This document shows positions 45,201 to 54,345 of a DNA stretch of 64,000 nucleotides, piece by piece. The notes below the pieces were generated by a model, which saw only the letters and a program-made list of their open reading frames with translations, did no database searches and had not been told where the DNA came from. The stretch's first letter is position 1. Every line of letters starts with the position of its first letter. The position numbers were made by a program, and so were the translations under genes. The stretch comes from Tiliqua scincoides (lineage: Eukaryota > Chordata > Lepidosauria > Squamata > Scincidae): positions 101,936,659 through 102,000,658 of the forward strand of contig NC_089822.1 of assembly GCF_035046505.1 (NCBI RefSeq). The letters are read 5' to 3'.

Positions 45201-48200
45201 TCCCTGCCCCATCCCCCACATGGTACAACTGAAACAAATGCCTGCTAAAAATGTAGCACGTACATGTATCTATCATGTTATGTGTGAGGCAGTCATGCGT
45301 TGTTTCTGCACTGCCTATAAACTGCAGAAAAACACAGTGGGGAGATGTGATTGGTTTGTGCTCTTCAAGAGGTCTACATGGAGAAAAAAATTGGACCATA
45401 TTGGCCCAAGTTTAAATTCATGTTCAGCAATCGGTGACCTAAGCTGTGGATAAGTAAATTCTCAGGCTAATATACCCCATATATGAACCAGGATGGTGCA
45501 GTGGTTCGGGACTTGAACTTAGACCAGGTTCAAATCCCCACTCGGCCCTGAAGCTTCCTAGGTGACCTTGGACCAGTCACTGTCTCTCAGCCTCACAGGG
45601 TTGTTGTGAGGACAAAAGGAGGGAAGGAGCTATGTACACAACTCTGAGCTCCCTGGAGTAAGGGTGGTATAAAAATGTGAAAGATGAATAAAATAATAAA
45701 CAAAATATATCTGATAAAATGGCGAAGGGAACCATGAAAGGTAGGATCAAAATGAAAACAAAATTCGGTCCTCTCACATATTGCACGCTTGAAGCAGAAT
45801 TTTACCAAGGTTATAATCCTGCACCCTTAACACATGCAAAACATGATGTGAAATGGCTTCTCCAAGGACATGGGGAAGAGAACTGTCTGGTGCAAATCAG
45901 AGGAGGAAAGGAAGAAAATGGCACTGTGAAAATGTGACAATGTGAAAATTGATTGTCAGGAAACAACGATCCGTCTTGGGGGCAGCTACAGTGACTGCAC
46001 AGAAGATGGGAGTGATGTGCCAGTGAAGAACCTCTATCCATCCCATTATACTGAGCAGGTAGCTTCATCCTATTCATCCTACTCACTCCATGACTGGTAT
46101 GAACCCAAGCCCTGGCACCAAGCCATGCCCCATGTTGGGTTTACTCCTATCACACTGTGGGCTTACTCTCATGATCATACAAATTAATATTGTCACGTCA
46201 TCAAGATCCCTCTTTCCCTTCTCCTAGGTCTGCATTCGTTCCTGTTTTCAGAGCAATATGGTGGCCCGGTGTGGCTGTGGCCATTACTTTTACCCCTTAC
46301 CTCCTGGAGCAGTTTACTGTGACTACAATAAACATGCAGGCTGGGGTAAGTGCAGAAGAAGGGCAATGAGGAGTCCACAAGCCTACCCCTTGTTATACCA
46401 TTTCTCTGAGTTCACCACCAGTCTCCCTAACCCTTTATTGGAGGCAAGATGCTGTCGCTCCCACCCCACGCACATATTTTGCACAGCTGAACTCATCTTA
46501 TTTTCTTTTTCTTCTGTCTAGGTTATTGTTATTATAAACTCCAGGCTGAATTCAAAGTGGACTGTTTCAGCAAATGTCGGAAACCTTGCAAGTAAGATTT
46601 AAAAACTTGTGGAGTGGCATTCCTAGAGCTGGTCACATTCCGCAGACCTTGCTTGGCAATAGAAAATATCCAGAGAAATGGAGCAAAACAGGGTTTGTGC
46701 CCAACATGTCACTGGAACTCTGATTTAAAAAAAAAAAAGGAGTTCCCAACCCCAAGCATTCTCCAGAAACCCAGGAATGCAAGGTTGTGCAATTCACTAA
46801 CAGGAGATCTATCACTGTATTTCAATAGCTGATTACTCCAGTTGCAATGCACTAAATAGAAGCTGTGATAGTAGTCTTGGAAGATGATGTCACCACTGTT
46901 AGCCAAGCTTGGTATATGAATTAGCCAAGCCATGGAGGCTGGGCACCTGGGCTTGAATAATGGATGGCCTGCTGCAGTTCCCATGGCGATGTGGTTCTAA
47001 ATTTCTCCTACGCCTTTCTTTAGGGTGACCGAATACCTGCTGTCAGCTGGATACTCGCGCTGGCCTTCTACGAAGTCTGAGGTAGAAAGTTTTCTCATTG
47101 TATGTGAACACACGCTTTTGGAAACTATTCAGGGGCTATGTGTTCACTAAAAATGAATGCATGTGACTGAGCCCCAAAGCCAGTTTTTAAAACAAAAAAT
47201 CACTTCAGACAGGATGAATTTGAAGCAAGCGGGGGGGGGGGAGGGAACACTTAACTTTTCTCTATATCTGGGGTTCCAATATGGTGGACCATAGTGAGGA
47301 TTCTTCTTATGTTCTTGTGTTTGGGTGCAATCCTAACCAACTTTCCAACACTGACCTAGTAGCAATGCAGGTAAGGTAACAAACATGACCTTACCTTGAG
47401 GAGCCCCCTTGACTGCCTCCCCACTGTAGGATGCAGTGCACATCACATTGACACAGCTATGTCAGTGTCAGTTACTGACACAGCTATGTCAGTTACAAAT
47501 CTATGGTAAGGCCACACCTGGAGTACTGTGTCCAGTTCTGGTCGCCGCATCTCAAAAAAGACATAGTGGAAATGGAAAAGGTGCAAAAGAGAGCGACTAA
47601 GTTGATTACGGGGCTGGGGCACCTTCCTTATGAGGAAAGGCTACGGCGTTTGAGCCTCTTCAGCCTAGAAAAGAGACGCCTGAGGGGGGACATGATTGAG
47701 ACATACAAAATTATGCAGGGGATGGACAGAGTGGATAGGGAGATGCTCTTTACACTCTCACATAATACCAGAACCAGGGGACATCCACTAAAATTGAGTG
47801 TTGGGCGGGTTAGGACAGACAAAAGGAAATATTTCTTTACTCAGCGTGTGGTCGGTCTGTGGAACTCCTTGCCACAGGATGTGGTGCTGGTGTCTAGCCT
47901 AGACGCCTTTAAAAGGGGATTGGACAAGTTTCTGGAGGAAAAATTCATTATGGGGTACAAGCCATGATGTGCATGCGCAACCTCCTGATTTTAGAAATGG
48001 GTTATGTCAGAATGCCAGATGCAAGGGAGGGCACCAGGATGAGGTCTCTTGTTATCTGGTGTGCTCCCTGGGGCATTTGGTGGGCCGCTGTGAGATACAG
48101 GAAGCTGGACTAGATGGGCCTATGGCCTGATCCAGTGGGGCTGTTCTTATGTTCTTATGTTCAGTGCTGGAAAGTTGGACAGGACTGCACCCTGTGTCTC

Positions 48201-51200
48201 ATGCACACTGTGGAAACCTACCACTTGGGGCAGGCAATATGGAGAAGAAAAGCCGTGAATAGAGACAAGATTAATTGCCAGTCTTTTCCTTGCTACAGTT
48301 TTCTTTGATCTCCTCCCTTCTGAAAGGCTTTTCATTTTAAATACTGGCACTGAAGCTCCTTTACACACATTTGCATGGAATATGTAGTACACCCCTGTGG
48401 CCTCTTTTCACCAATGTGTCGTGTCATTCCAGGCCTGGGTGTTTCACATGCTGTCTCGGCAGAATAAATACAACATCAAATCCAAAAGGTAAGAGCTCCA
48501 CCTGCTGACGAAATGAGAATTTTGAGTTGGAGACAAATTCGCCAAGGGGAAAATGTCAAACCAGCCAATGGACAGGGAAGACAAAGCACCAATTCCTGCA
48601 ACTTCAGCAGGATGGAAGAGGAGTGCAGTAAATTTTGGAACTGAGGAATAGTTTTGAATAGAGCTTAAAACCAGACCGCTGGATTCAAGGGTGTGTTTTC
48701 TGGAACTACGGAGAGGGTTTTTGGTACAAGAAGCAATATAGAGAATCTAGTCCTCCATAGAATGTTACAAGTTTTTATTAGCAACCACAGATTGTTGAGG
48801 AGCCCAAGACAAACAGTCTTGGATCAGGAAGAGCATAAGCAGAGACAGATGAACCTGAGGACTCAAACTTTACCTAGCCATTGAGATTAGTGCAGTATTT
48901 ATATAGGCCACAATCCTACAGCATACCACTTACCAGGGAAAAAGTACTAGGAAATTCAGTGATGCTTTCTTCTGAGTAGACCTGTACAAGATTGCATTGT
49001 TAGCTAGTTCAATACTGCAAAAGATAAGCGTAATGAATCTATTTCCTCTGTTAAAATATTTGTACCTCACTTCTTCATTCAAAGCAGCTTACAACAAAGA
49101 AGAAAGCTGAAGGCAAATGCCCCAGTCCATTCATGGAGGGCCAAGTGTAGAAGCAGGCATTTGTGCTCTAACTCAGTGCACATCCACAACATAGTGCTCA
49201 CCTGGTACCCACTGAATTGGCTGGGTGGAGCTTCTATGGGATTTGGGATGTACGCCCCAATCAGGACAATTAGGGCTCAGTCCTATCCAACTTTCTAGCA
49301 CTGATGCAGCTGCAGTGCAACCCCAAGGTAAGGAAACATTCCCTTATCTTGTGGAGGCCTCCATGACTGCCCCACCACCACAGGATGCAGCACATATCCC
49401 AGTGGCATGGCTGCATTGGTGCTGAAAAGTTGGATAGATTGGGCCCTAGTTGTCCTGATTGGTGTTTCATGATACCAATAGTGCACAGATAAAAATAGAT
49501 TTGGGCTAAAATATATGAACTCTGCCTCTGAACAATGATGTATTGTGTCACAGGGGATTTGCATCCTGGATGATTGCGTCCTGGTCAAATGCATCCTGGT
49601 CAATGGCATCCCTAGACATTCACATCTTGGGTTTTTTGTTTGTTTGTTTTCTGCATCCTGGTTATTTGCATCTCACTATAACTGGGCAACAAACAAACTA
49701 TAACTGGGCAACAAACCCCATGTTATATATCCTTAGCCTCTTAACCCAGCCCTAACCCTAATCCTACCTTTGCGTTTTAAAAATAAAAAAGTTATATTTG
49801 AACACAAATGTCCGGGATGGAAAAACTGATGCAAATTGTCCAATAATGGGACACATTTGACTGGCACACCGTTATCCAGGATATAATGGTCCCGTAACTT
49901 TGGTTCACAGTCAGATAACAGAGGCAGGGACTTGTGAGACCAGGGATAAGTCACAACTTGTCCTCACAATGTAGCCTCATCATGGTGAAAAGGCATGGGT
50001 AGTCAGATCCCCACACTGAGTAATCATGCATTCAGACATCTGTGTTAATTCACTTGGAAAAGGCAATTTTCAGAGGTTAACCTGATCACATGGTGTCTCA
50101 TCAAAGAGGAAGTTTTTTTTTCATCTCCTGTGGTTGCAGATGGGAGTAAGGCTTCTTTGTGTTGAGATTATTGCCAAAACAGACATCTAAACCAATTCAA
50201 ATGTAGTGTGGTTCTCTCACAGATCATCCTAACTCAGGCACCATGTCACAGATATGAAAGTGCTAACACGTTAAAAGTGCCCATGTTGAAAGATAATATG
50301 TCAGGCCAAAGTCTTCTAGCATAGCCTACACCATGATGAATAAGGCTGTTACACGCAGGGAAACTCTGAAGGAGGTAGGTGGGTAGGTATACATTTCAAG
50401 TAGGTGGTCCCCCTGGTTATCCTGTGGAGGATAGTAACATTAACCTGCCTTCGCATTTGAATGAATCCACTGTGAGGGATGAGGGAATGCAGGGACATGA
50501 GATTGGACTGCGTGATTACCATCTGATGAAGAGAAACACTGGGCCATGAAGGCTCAGATCTAGATGAGAAAAGTCTCATTACTGGTGGGGGGGGCCCTAT
50601 AATACTGAATTCAAATGAAAAAGAGAGGTGCTATGTAGGTCAAATAGGAAGCTCCTTTGGGTTTCTGAGCTGATGCTTGCATTGTTTTCAAATGCTTGGT
50701 CTCTTTGTGAAATACAATTAGGGTACCAAGCATAAATATATGCAATTTTGGAACACTGCTGAGTACTTGAGGATGTTGGCTTCTGGACTCGGAAGAAGAG
50801 TCAGTTTTGGGAGAGACACTGATAAAGCACATCCCACCTTGGGCATCTGCTCCAGCGGAGAAAAGATGGGATAAAAATCTTTCAAGTAAATAAGTAAATA
50901 AATAAATCTCAGCAGGCCTGGGTTCACTCAATCCCTCTTTCATTGCCAGGAACGGAGTTGCCAAAGTGAATATATTTTTTGAGGAGTGGCACCATAAGAG
51001 CAATGGGGAATCTCCTGCTTTCACAGTATGTATTCCGTTCATCATCACCTATTATCAGCTATCTAAACCTTGCTTTCCCCAGCACCAGCAGTCCTTTAGT
51101 TTATAAGCCTTTTACAACAGCCTGATTCCAGAGCTACAGGTGTGCACAAGTTCTTGTTTGCTCATTACATGGGAATCTGGACATCATCACTCAGACGAAT

Positions 51201-53541
51201 ATTTCTGTTTTAGGAATGTCCCATTTCTCCAGATCTCAAGCTATAATATTTTGTTGTTGAAAAAACGTGATTACATCTGCAGCTAGCGAGGCCAATATAA
51301 TCTGGAGTGCTGTTTGTAACATGGTGACCAGAATGGCATGGGGATTCTCGGATTGCATCAATGATGCAAAACCTTTCCTAGTATCAAGCCCCTCAAAGAG
51401 CAAATACTCACGGGGGCTGAAACTAACTCATTTCAAAGTAAATGGTGAAACTCCTCATCAGTCCATGTCCCACTGCAACCACACACCTGAAAGTCTTGAG
51501 ACTAGCCCATTTCAGGTTCCCCAAAAGTCCATTCTTTGCAAGCTGAAGTCTGGGAACTCTGAGCTAGTGGGAGCTGGAATAAATATTTTTTAAAACCATC
51601 TTGGAATTATCCTTTGTAAGTTGCAATGGTAAACATTCTCCAAATGCTTTCTGGTTTGTGAATATTCAGCAATTATTTGACATTCAATGCTAGCATGTGA
51701 CATCCAAAGATGCTGTAACCGTCAGCATTCAATAGCTGGCATACAGAAGCAATAATTGTGGCAGCTGATTTTCAGGACTCAGCAACATTTCATATTAACA
51801 GGTGGCTTGGGTCAGTGGCGGTCCTGGCTACTGTGTCGCCCCAGGGCAAGCGTGGAACTGTTGCCCCTGACTTAACAAGGCTTCTGGAAGGCCTTAAAAC
51901 ATCACTTCCTGAAGTGATGTTTTAAGACCCTCTGGAGACCATAGAAGGCCTTCTAGTATGAAAAATCAGGTTTAAAGGCCCTCAAAACACCTCTAGATGG
52001 GGAGGCACCAGGTGCGGGTGACCCTCAGGGCAGCACAGCTGGGAAGGTGCCAGCCCCCCAGCTATGCCACCTGGGAGCACTTGTACCCGCTGACCCCCGC
52101 TTCCAGGTATGCCATTGGCTTGTGTTGTAATTTTGTATTAACTTTATTCAACAAATAAAATCTTGTGACAGTCAAGTTTTGATGGCTCTAACTGAAGCAT
52201 GTACCCAGTCTTTGAAAAGATGAGGAGCAACATGATTACTTCCCATCATAAATATTGTGATCCCAGCCTAGATATTGCGTCTTCCTTCAAATCAGCAAAA
52301 AGATTCCAAAAACTAAGATGCACTTGTCAGTGCTTCCCAAACTAGTGGGTCACAACCCATCAGCCTGGGTAACACTGGCCAATGCCTCTTTAAAGGGCAG
52401 GGAGAGGGGGAAGACAGCGGCGCAATCCTCAGGATCATGCTACTGGCAGGGACAAAATGGGGGTTTTCTACTTATCTGTAGCCAGTGCTGCAGTCCGGGG
52501 GGGGGGAGCCCTCCGCAGGACTCTCCATGTCAAAAAAGGGGCACTTGGTTTCATTGCAAAAACCAGAAGTGTCCTCCCCCCTTTTTAATATTTTTGCAGG
52601 CACAGGGAGCCCTATAGAGGGCTCCTCACACCTTCCAGACCCCCCAGGACTGCAGTGCTGGCTGCAGGTAAGTAGAAAACCCCCCTCTTGTCCCTGGCAG
52701 CAGCATGATCCTGGGGATCACATTGCTGCCTTTGCCCCTTTCCCAGCAACAGCTTACAGTGCTCCCAACTTCCTTGTAGGAGTTCGGGAATCACTGACTT
52801 AAGTGGATACTCCTAAAACTGATTATCTAGGAAGGCCCCAAGGCCAGTAATGGACCTGCCCTTTGATGCTCCCCAGGGAAAAGGTCCACAATACTGCCCC
52901 CCTTCACCATGGCACCCCCCCCCCACTTACCTAGCACAACGGAGCCTTGCGCAACACCAAAGATGACCCAGAAAGCTTCCCCATGGTCTTAAACGGTACT
53001 TCCGAAAAACTGGGAGTACTGCTTAAGATTCCGTTAGAAGCCTCAGAAGGCTTCCCAAGTGGTCTGCAGTGCTGCACAGACAAGGTGCTCAGGGCATTTG
53101 CCCCCCCAACCCCCCTCCAGGCCCACCACTGGTGGCAGCTCTTCCAAACTCCATCAAAGACCGAGTTGTGCAGTTCTTTTTGAGACTATTCACTCTCGCC
53201 CTTCTCTCATCTCCATTGTGCAGGTAGTGGCATTACTTTCGCAGCTGGGGAACCAATGGAGTCTTTGGTTTGGTTCATCTGTTCTCTCAGTGATAGAGCT
53301 GGCTGAATTGATCTTGGATTTTCTTGCCATCACCTGCATTCTGGCTTTCCAGTGGCTCTGCTTGCACCAGTCCTCTGACCTCCCTGCCAGCAGCCAAGAG
53401 AATAGTGCCTTCTGCAGTGGGCTTCCTGCTCCTAGTGCCCCACAGCACATCTCTGCTGAAGCTGAGGTTGCGGCACTCCCATCCTACAACAGCTTGGAAC
53501 CTCTGGGCCTACACACAATTGCCTTCCGGAGAACAGAGTGA
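32872..53541 (+). CDS. SCNN1A: Epithelial sodium channel alpha subunit (12 coding exons)
   Basis: Pore-forming alpha subunit of the amiloride-sensitive sodium channel of apical epithelial membranes (ENaC/degenerin family). Twelve exons, all with GT-AG sites, join in frame to 1899 nt, 632 residues plus stop (human about 669). In order: cytoplasmic N-terminus with the HG gating motif in [10 protein letters not shown]1 at about 97-118; furin sites R174-TSR177 and R190-HKR193; a cysteine-rich extracellular domain (residues 218-520); FGSSVLS with selectivity filter G544-S546; TM2 at about 547-572; a C-terminal tail with LPSY at 612-615. The ATG at 32872 follows the exon 2 acceptor at once, as expected if exon 1 is non-coding. 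Introns 4 and 12 are long and full of transposons. Expected partners are SCNN1B and SCNN1G. Confidence 0.97.
34487..34741. mobile_element. Non-autonomous hAT, GTTCTCAAAC family, just before exon 3
   Basis: CAGTGGTTCTCACACATTTA and CAGTTTGAGAAACACTG, flanked by GCCTAAGG / GCCTAGGG (7 of 8). Contains a CTTACTCCCAGG-type unit. Its right end is 62 bp from the exon 3 start. Confidence 0.85.
34804..35059 (+). CDS. SCNN1A: SCNN1A coding exon 2: finger region with furin sites
   Basis: Acceptor TCTTTTAG, donor CTG/GTGAGG, ends in phase 0. Encodes residues 132-217, including RKRTSR/D and LLRHKR/D, the two furin cleavage sites that free an inhibitory peptide in alpha ENaC. Confidence 0.95.
35768..35985. 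mobile_element. Truncated copy of the Tigger-like element at 29460
   Basis: GGTCCAGCCTATTAATACAC through CCTTTAAAATCAGTTTTAAA to CTTCTCTCTCCAG matches the left half of 29460-29967. Confidence 0.75.
35986..36050 (+). mobile_element. BovB-like LINE 3' tail
   Basis: GTGGTCCATGGAGTCATAAA and GAGTCAGAGACAATGACTGA closely resemble the BovB end (GGGGTCGCAAAGAGTC...GACTGA), then a short CA tail. Only the extreme 3' end remains. Confidence 0.6.
36060..36222 (+). mobile_element. CR1 LINE 3' end
   Basis: ATGCCAGATGCAAGGGAGGG, GACTAGATAGGCCTATGGCC and the octamer tail TTCTTATGTTCTTA. In intron 3. Confidence 0.88.
36492..36679 (+). CDS. SCNN1A: SCNN1A coding exon 3: ectodomain
   Basis: Acceptor TTTGCAG, donor GC/GTGAGT. 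Residues 218-279 with [20 protein letters not shown] and [14 protein letters not shown], two conserved cysteine clusters. Confidence 0.95.
37594..38046. mobile_element. Tigger/mariner-like element, middle of the nest
   Basis: TATAGGCAGCCCTAATTATC at the left and GATAACATGGGCTGCCTGTA at the right form inverted ends with TA at the outside. GGTTCCGTTCCTGGAACC lies near the left end. Split near its right end by the 5S SINE. Confidence 0.7.
37885..38024 (-). mobile_element. 5S rRNA-headed SINE, copy 2, innermost of the nest
   Basis: On the - strand a 5S-like head with GAAGCTAAGTAGGGTC and GGATGGGAGACCGCCTGGGA, linker, and the tail ATAGTCTTTCGAGACTGAAG GTTGCCAACC shared with 18502-18653 and both LINE copies. 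No clear target duplication was found. Confidence 0.85.
38395..39662. mobile_element. hAT-like element of 1.27 kb in intron 4
   Basis: CAGTGGTGTCACTAGGG and CCCCTAGCGGCACCACTG are inverted ends. Flanks CTTAGGCG / CTTAGGAG agree at 7 of 8. GTTCGCATCACCCGGTGC recurs inverted at the right (GCGTCACCTGGTGCG). Inside is a two-unit direct repeat around GGATCAGGACCATTCT (about 39119 and 39315) and another hAT fragment at 38690. Confidence 0.7.
38690..38865 (+). mobile_element. Truncated hAT, GTTCTCAAAC family
   Basis: TCTCAAACTTTTAGCACTGG GACCCACTTTTTAG and CCACCAGAAGTGATGTCATG. Only the left half is present, inside the 38395-39662 element. Confidence 0.65.
39985..40395 (-). mobile_element. CR1 LINE 3' part
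   Basis: On the - strand [40 protein letters not shown] and [19 protein letters not shown] in one frame, then the CR1 3' UTR and octamers. No stop interrupts this 70-codon piece, so it is fairly young. Confidence 0.92.
41450..41557. repeat. (ATTC)n and (ATCT/ATCC)n microsatellite
   Basis: Four ATTC units near 41454, then about 18 tetranucleotides of ATCT and ATCC at 41484-41556. Confidence 0.95.
41590..42062. mobile_element. Long Harbinger-like element in intron 4
   Basis: Starts CCCAATCCTATCCCCC and ends CATCAGATTGGGCTG. The core AAAAATATGCTACTTACCTC and GCCAGCTATTTTGCTGG match copies at 10738 and 17529. It ends about 210 bp before the exon at 42275. Confidence 0.55.
42275..42375 (+). CDS. 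SCNN1A: SCNN1A coding exon 4: ectodomain
   Basis: Acceptor CTCCCAG, donor G/GTGAGC. Residues 280-313, [19 protein letters not shown] and [10 protein letters not shown], near identical to human. It follows the 5.6-kb intron 4. Confidence 0.95.
42481..42959 (+). mobile_element. Full-length hAT, GTTCTCAAAC family
   Basis: CAGTGGTTCTCAAACTTTTT and CAGTTTGAGAAACACTG with a perfect 8-bp target duplication AGCTAGAG (42473-42480, 42960-42967). Non-coding, 479 bp, the best copy of the family here. Confidence 0.92.
43090..43438 (-). mobile_element. tRNA-headed SINE, copy 2
   Basis: Inverted. On the - strand GCAGGAGGTCTGGTCTAGAG GGTAGAGCC, B box AGTTCGAGGCC, then TATGTAAACCACCTTGAATT and a (TTA)n tail. 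In intron 5. Confidence 0.8.
44705..44868 (+). CDS. SCNN1A: SCNN1A coding exon 5: ectodomain
   Basis: Acceptor TTCCACAG, donor AAG/GTGAGG. Residues 314-368 with [20 protein letters not shown] and [10 protein letters not shown]. Confidence 0.95.
45484..45700 (+). mobile_element. Sauria-type SINE
   Basis: GAACCAGGATGGTGCAGTGG TTCGGG, GTTCAAATCCCC (B box), GTGACCTTGGACCAGTCACT, CTCACAGGGTTGTTGTGAGG and a 3' AATAAAATAATAAA tail. In intron 6, 260 bp before the exon at 45960. Confidence 0.8.
45960..46058 (+). CDS. SCNN1A: SCNN1A coding exon 6: ectodomain
   Basis: Acceptor GATTGTCAG, donor CAG/GTAGCT. Exactly 33 codons, residues 369-401, [17 protein letters not shown]. The region before the acceptor lacks a good pyrimidine tract. 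Confidence 0.93.
46228..46345 (+). CDS. SCNN1A: SCNN1A coding exon 7: cysteine-rich ectodomain
   Basis: Acceptor TTCTCCTAG, donor G/GTAAGT. Residues 402-440, [20 protein letters not shown] and [10 protein letters not shown]. Confidence 0.95.
46522..46591 (+). CDS. SCNN1A: SCNN1A coding exon 8: cysteine-rich ectodomain
   Basis: Acceptor TTCTGTCTAG, donor AA/GTAAGA. Residues 441-463, [15 protein letters not shown] then FSKCRKPC. Three residues shorter than human between the LQ and the CF. Confidence 0.94.
47024..47081 (+). CDS. SCNN1A: SCNN1A coding exon 9: ectodomain
   Basis: Acceptor CTTTCTTTAG, donor GAG/GTAGAA. Residues 464-483, [19 protein letters not shown]. Confidence 0.94.
47322..48192. 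mobile_element. Harbinger-like MITE split by a CR1
   Basis: The left part, TGGGTGCAATCCTAACCAAC to CACAGCTATGTCAGT, and the right part, TTCAGTGCTGGAAAGTTGGA, belong together; the CR1 at 47494-48163 sits between them. A 16-bp piece (ACACAGCTATGTCAGT) is repeated just left of the CR1. In intron 10. Confidence 0.65.
47494..48163 (+). mobile_element. CR1 LINE with a long open C-terminal frame
   Basis: An uninterrupted frame, 47503-47967, gives [70 protein letters not shown] and [16 protein letters not shown], then a 3' UTR of about 195 bp and TTCTTATGTTCTTATG. 5' truncated. The open frame over 150 codons makes it one of the youngest elements here. Confidence 0.95.
48433..48488 (+). CDS. SCNN1A: SCNN1A coding exon 10: ectodomain
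   Basis: Acceptor TCATTCCAG, donor AG/GTAAGA. Residues 484-501, [18 protein letters not shown]. Confidence 0.95.
49260..49462. mobile_element. Harbinger-like MITE inside a palindromic flank
   Basis: GGGCTCAGTCCTATCCAACT and AAGTTGGATAGATTGGGCCC. Outside these, CAATCAGGACAATTA and TAGTTGTCCTGATTG are also inverted to each other, so the MITE sits in the middle of an older palindrome. In intron 11. Confidence 0.65.
49549..49900. repeat. Unnamed repeat with GCATCCTGG units
   Basis: Several GCATCCTGGTCAAAT-like units (49560-49670), a perfect two-copy repeat CTATAACTGGGCAACAAAC near 49676-49718, and inverted CCAGGATATAATGG at the far end. May be a MITE. Confidence 0.4.
50820..50907 (+). mobile_element. 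SINE/LINE 3' tail fragment
   Basis: CACCTTGGGCATCTGCTCCA ... GGGATAAAAATCTTTCAAG and a (TAAA)n tail, the usual end of reptile short retroposons. 40 bp before exon 12. Confidence 0.45.
50950..51025 (+). CDS. SCNN1A: SCNN1A coding exon 11: pre-TM2 region
   Basis: Acceptor CATTGCCAG, donor ACA/GTATGT. Residues 502-527, [20 protein letters not shown]. Confidence 0.95.
51813..52117. mobile_element. hAT-like element in the last intron
   Basis: Starts CAGTGGCGGTCCTGGCTAC and ends CTTCCAGGTATGCCATTG. Flanks GCTTGGGT / GCTTGTGT agree at 7 of 8. Contains AAACATCACTTCCTGAAGTG ATGTTTTAA, a near-perfect hairpin at about 51897-51926. Confidence 0.6.
52328..52796. mobile_element. Foldback hAT-like MITE
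   Basis: CAGTGCTTCCCAAACTAG at the left and GTTCGGGAATCACTG at the right. The arms 52395-52500 and 52640-52745 are inverted copies of each other (ATCATGCTACTGGCAGGGAC versus GTCCCTGGCAGCAGCATGAT), so nearly all the element can fold back. Confidence 0.65.
53224..53541 (+). CDS. SCNN1A: SCNN1A last coding exon: pore, TM2, C-terminal tail
   Basis: Acceptor CATTGTGCAG, stop TGA at 53539-53541. Residues 528-632. [20 protein letters not shown] holds the pore and selectivity filter. After TM2 the tail lacks the arginine cluster of human (RRFRSRYW) and reads [13 protein letters not shown]. The PY motif that binds NEDD4L in mammals (PPPAYATL) is replaced by ALPSYNSL. Confidence 0.95.
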   Translation, partial: VVALLSQLGNQWSLWFGSSVLSVIELAELILDFLAITCILAFQWLCLHQSSDLPASSQENSAFCSGLPAPSAPQHISAEAEVAALPSYNSLEPLGLHTIAFRRTE

Positions 53542-53552
53542 GGCCCAGAAGC

Positions 53553-53784
53553 ATTAAAATGTACATCTTCACATGGCCATTAAGACTCAGCTCATAAAAC
53601 TAGCTAACCAGCTTTTTGACATTGCCACAGGCCAGAGAGGGCCAAAATGTCACCTGTAAAGTTATGAACATGAAGAAGTTACAACCTGTGCAGAACCAAG
53701 TGACTTGGAGCTCTCCTTTTCACATGCTTTGCCTTTGCATTACTCAACCACATAGCCTCTGTCTAAAAATAAGGCCACATTAAA
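53553..53784 (+). other. SCNN1A: SCNN1A 3' untranslated region
   Basis: Short 3' UTR from 53542 to about 53800. ATTAAA occurs at 53553 and 53779; only the second has a GT-rich element after it. Confidence 0.6.
53779..53784 (+). terminator. Probable poly(A) signal of SCNN1A
   Basis: ATTAAA, the commonest variant of AATAAA, followed 8 bases later by GGTTGTGTGTATCTCC, a good GT-rich downstream element. This would put cleavage near 53795. Confidence 0.6.
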
Positions 53785-54189
53785 GAAATAGGTTGTGTGT
53801 ATCTCCAAAGGTGAAGACGGTTTAATTTTTGTTCCTGTGAGGGCCAGACTAGGTAAGACCCTAGAATGCATGTACACTCAGCAGAAAAAAGTGTAGAGAG
53901 CACTGCATAAAACACCCACCCAACCCTCTCCCCACCTGTCATCTTCTTAAAAGACAAACAAGAAGTCATCAGCTTCTTAAAAGACAAGCAAGATATGGCT
54001 TCCCACTTCAATTTTATTATAGTTACACCATGTCTTTCTCAGAAGATCCTGTGTATGGCAATAGAATTTGGGAAAACCAAATTAGATAGAATTGCCCTAT
54101 GTAATGCATAGGTCCCCTGCTAACTGGGCACTTTTTCAAGTGGTGCTCCAGGGGGAGAGTAACTGTCCCTTTTCAACCCAGCACAGTGT

Positions 54190-54345
54190 CTTTTCTGTTT
54201 ACTGGTGTTCATCATCATTTTGGATTGTGAGCCCTCTTGGGACAGGGAGCCATTTGATTTTTCTGTATACCATTTTGTGAACTTTTTTATTGAAAAGCAA
54301 TATATAAATACTGTTAATGATAATAATAATAATAATAGTGCATGT
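54190..54345 (+). mobile_element. SINE/LINE 3' end with (TAA)n tail
   Basis: GTGAGCCCTCTTGGGACAGG GAGCC, TATACCATTTTGTGAAC, GAAAAGCAATATATAAATAC and (AATAAT)n, a common amniote retroposon 3' end. Confidence 0.6.

Noticed and set aside
45719-45937. 72-residue open frame before SCNN1A exon 7
   Set aside because: It starts in the intron next to a SINE, is out of step with the exon acceptor at 45959 and matches nothing.
47503-47967. 154-residue host gene
   Set aside because: CR1 reverse transcriptase C-terminus followed by the CR1 3' UTR and octamer tail.
49740-49765. Interstitial telomere repeat
   Set aside because: CCCAGCCCTAACCCTAATCC resembles two telomere units only; too short and imperfect.
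52857-53140. hAT element before the last SCNN1A exon
   Set aside because: CAGTAATGGACCTGCCC and CAGGCCCACCACTG look like hAT ends, but the flanking 8 bases do not match (CCCAAGGC versus GTGGCAGC), so the limits could not be supported.
53553-53558. Poly(A) signal of SCNN1A
   Set aside because: ATTAAA only 12 bases after the stop and without a GT-rich element downstream; the one at 53779 fits better.
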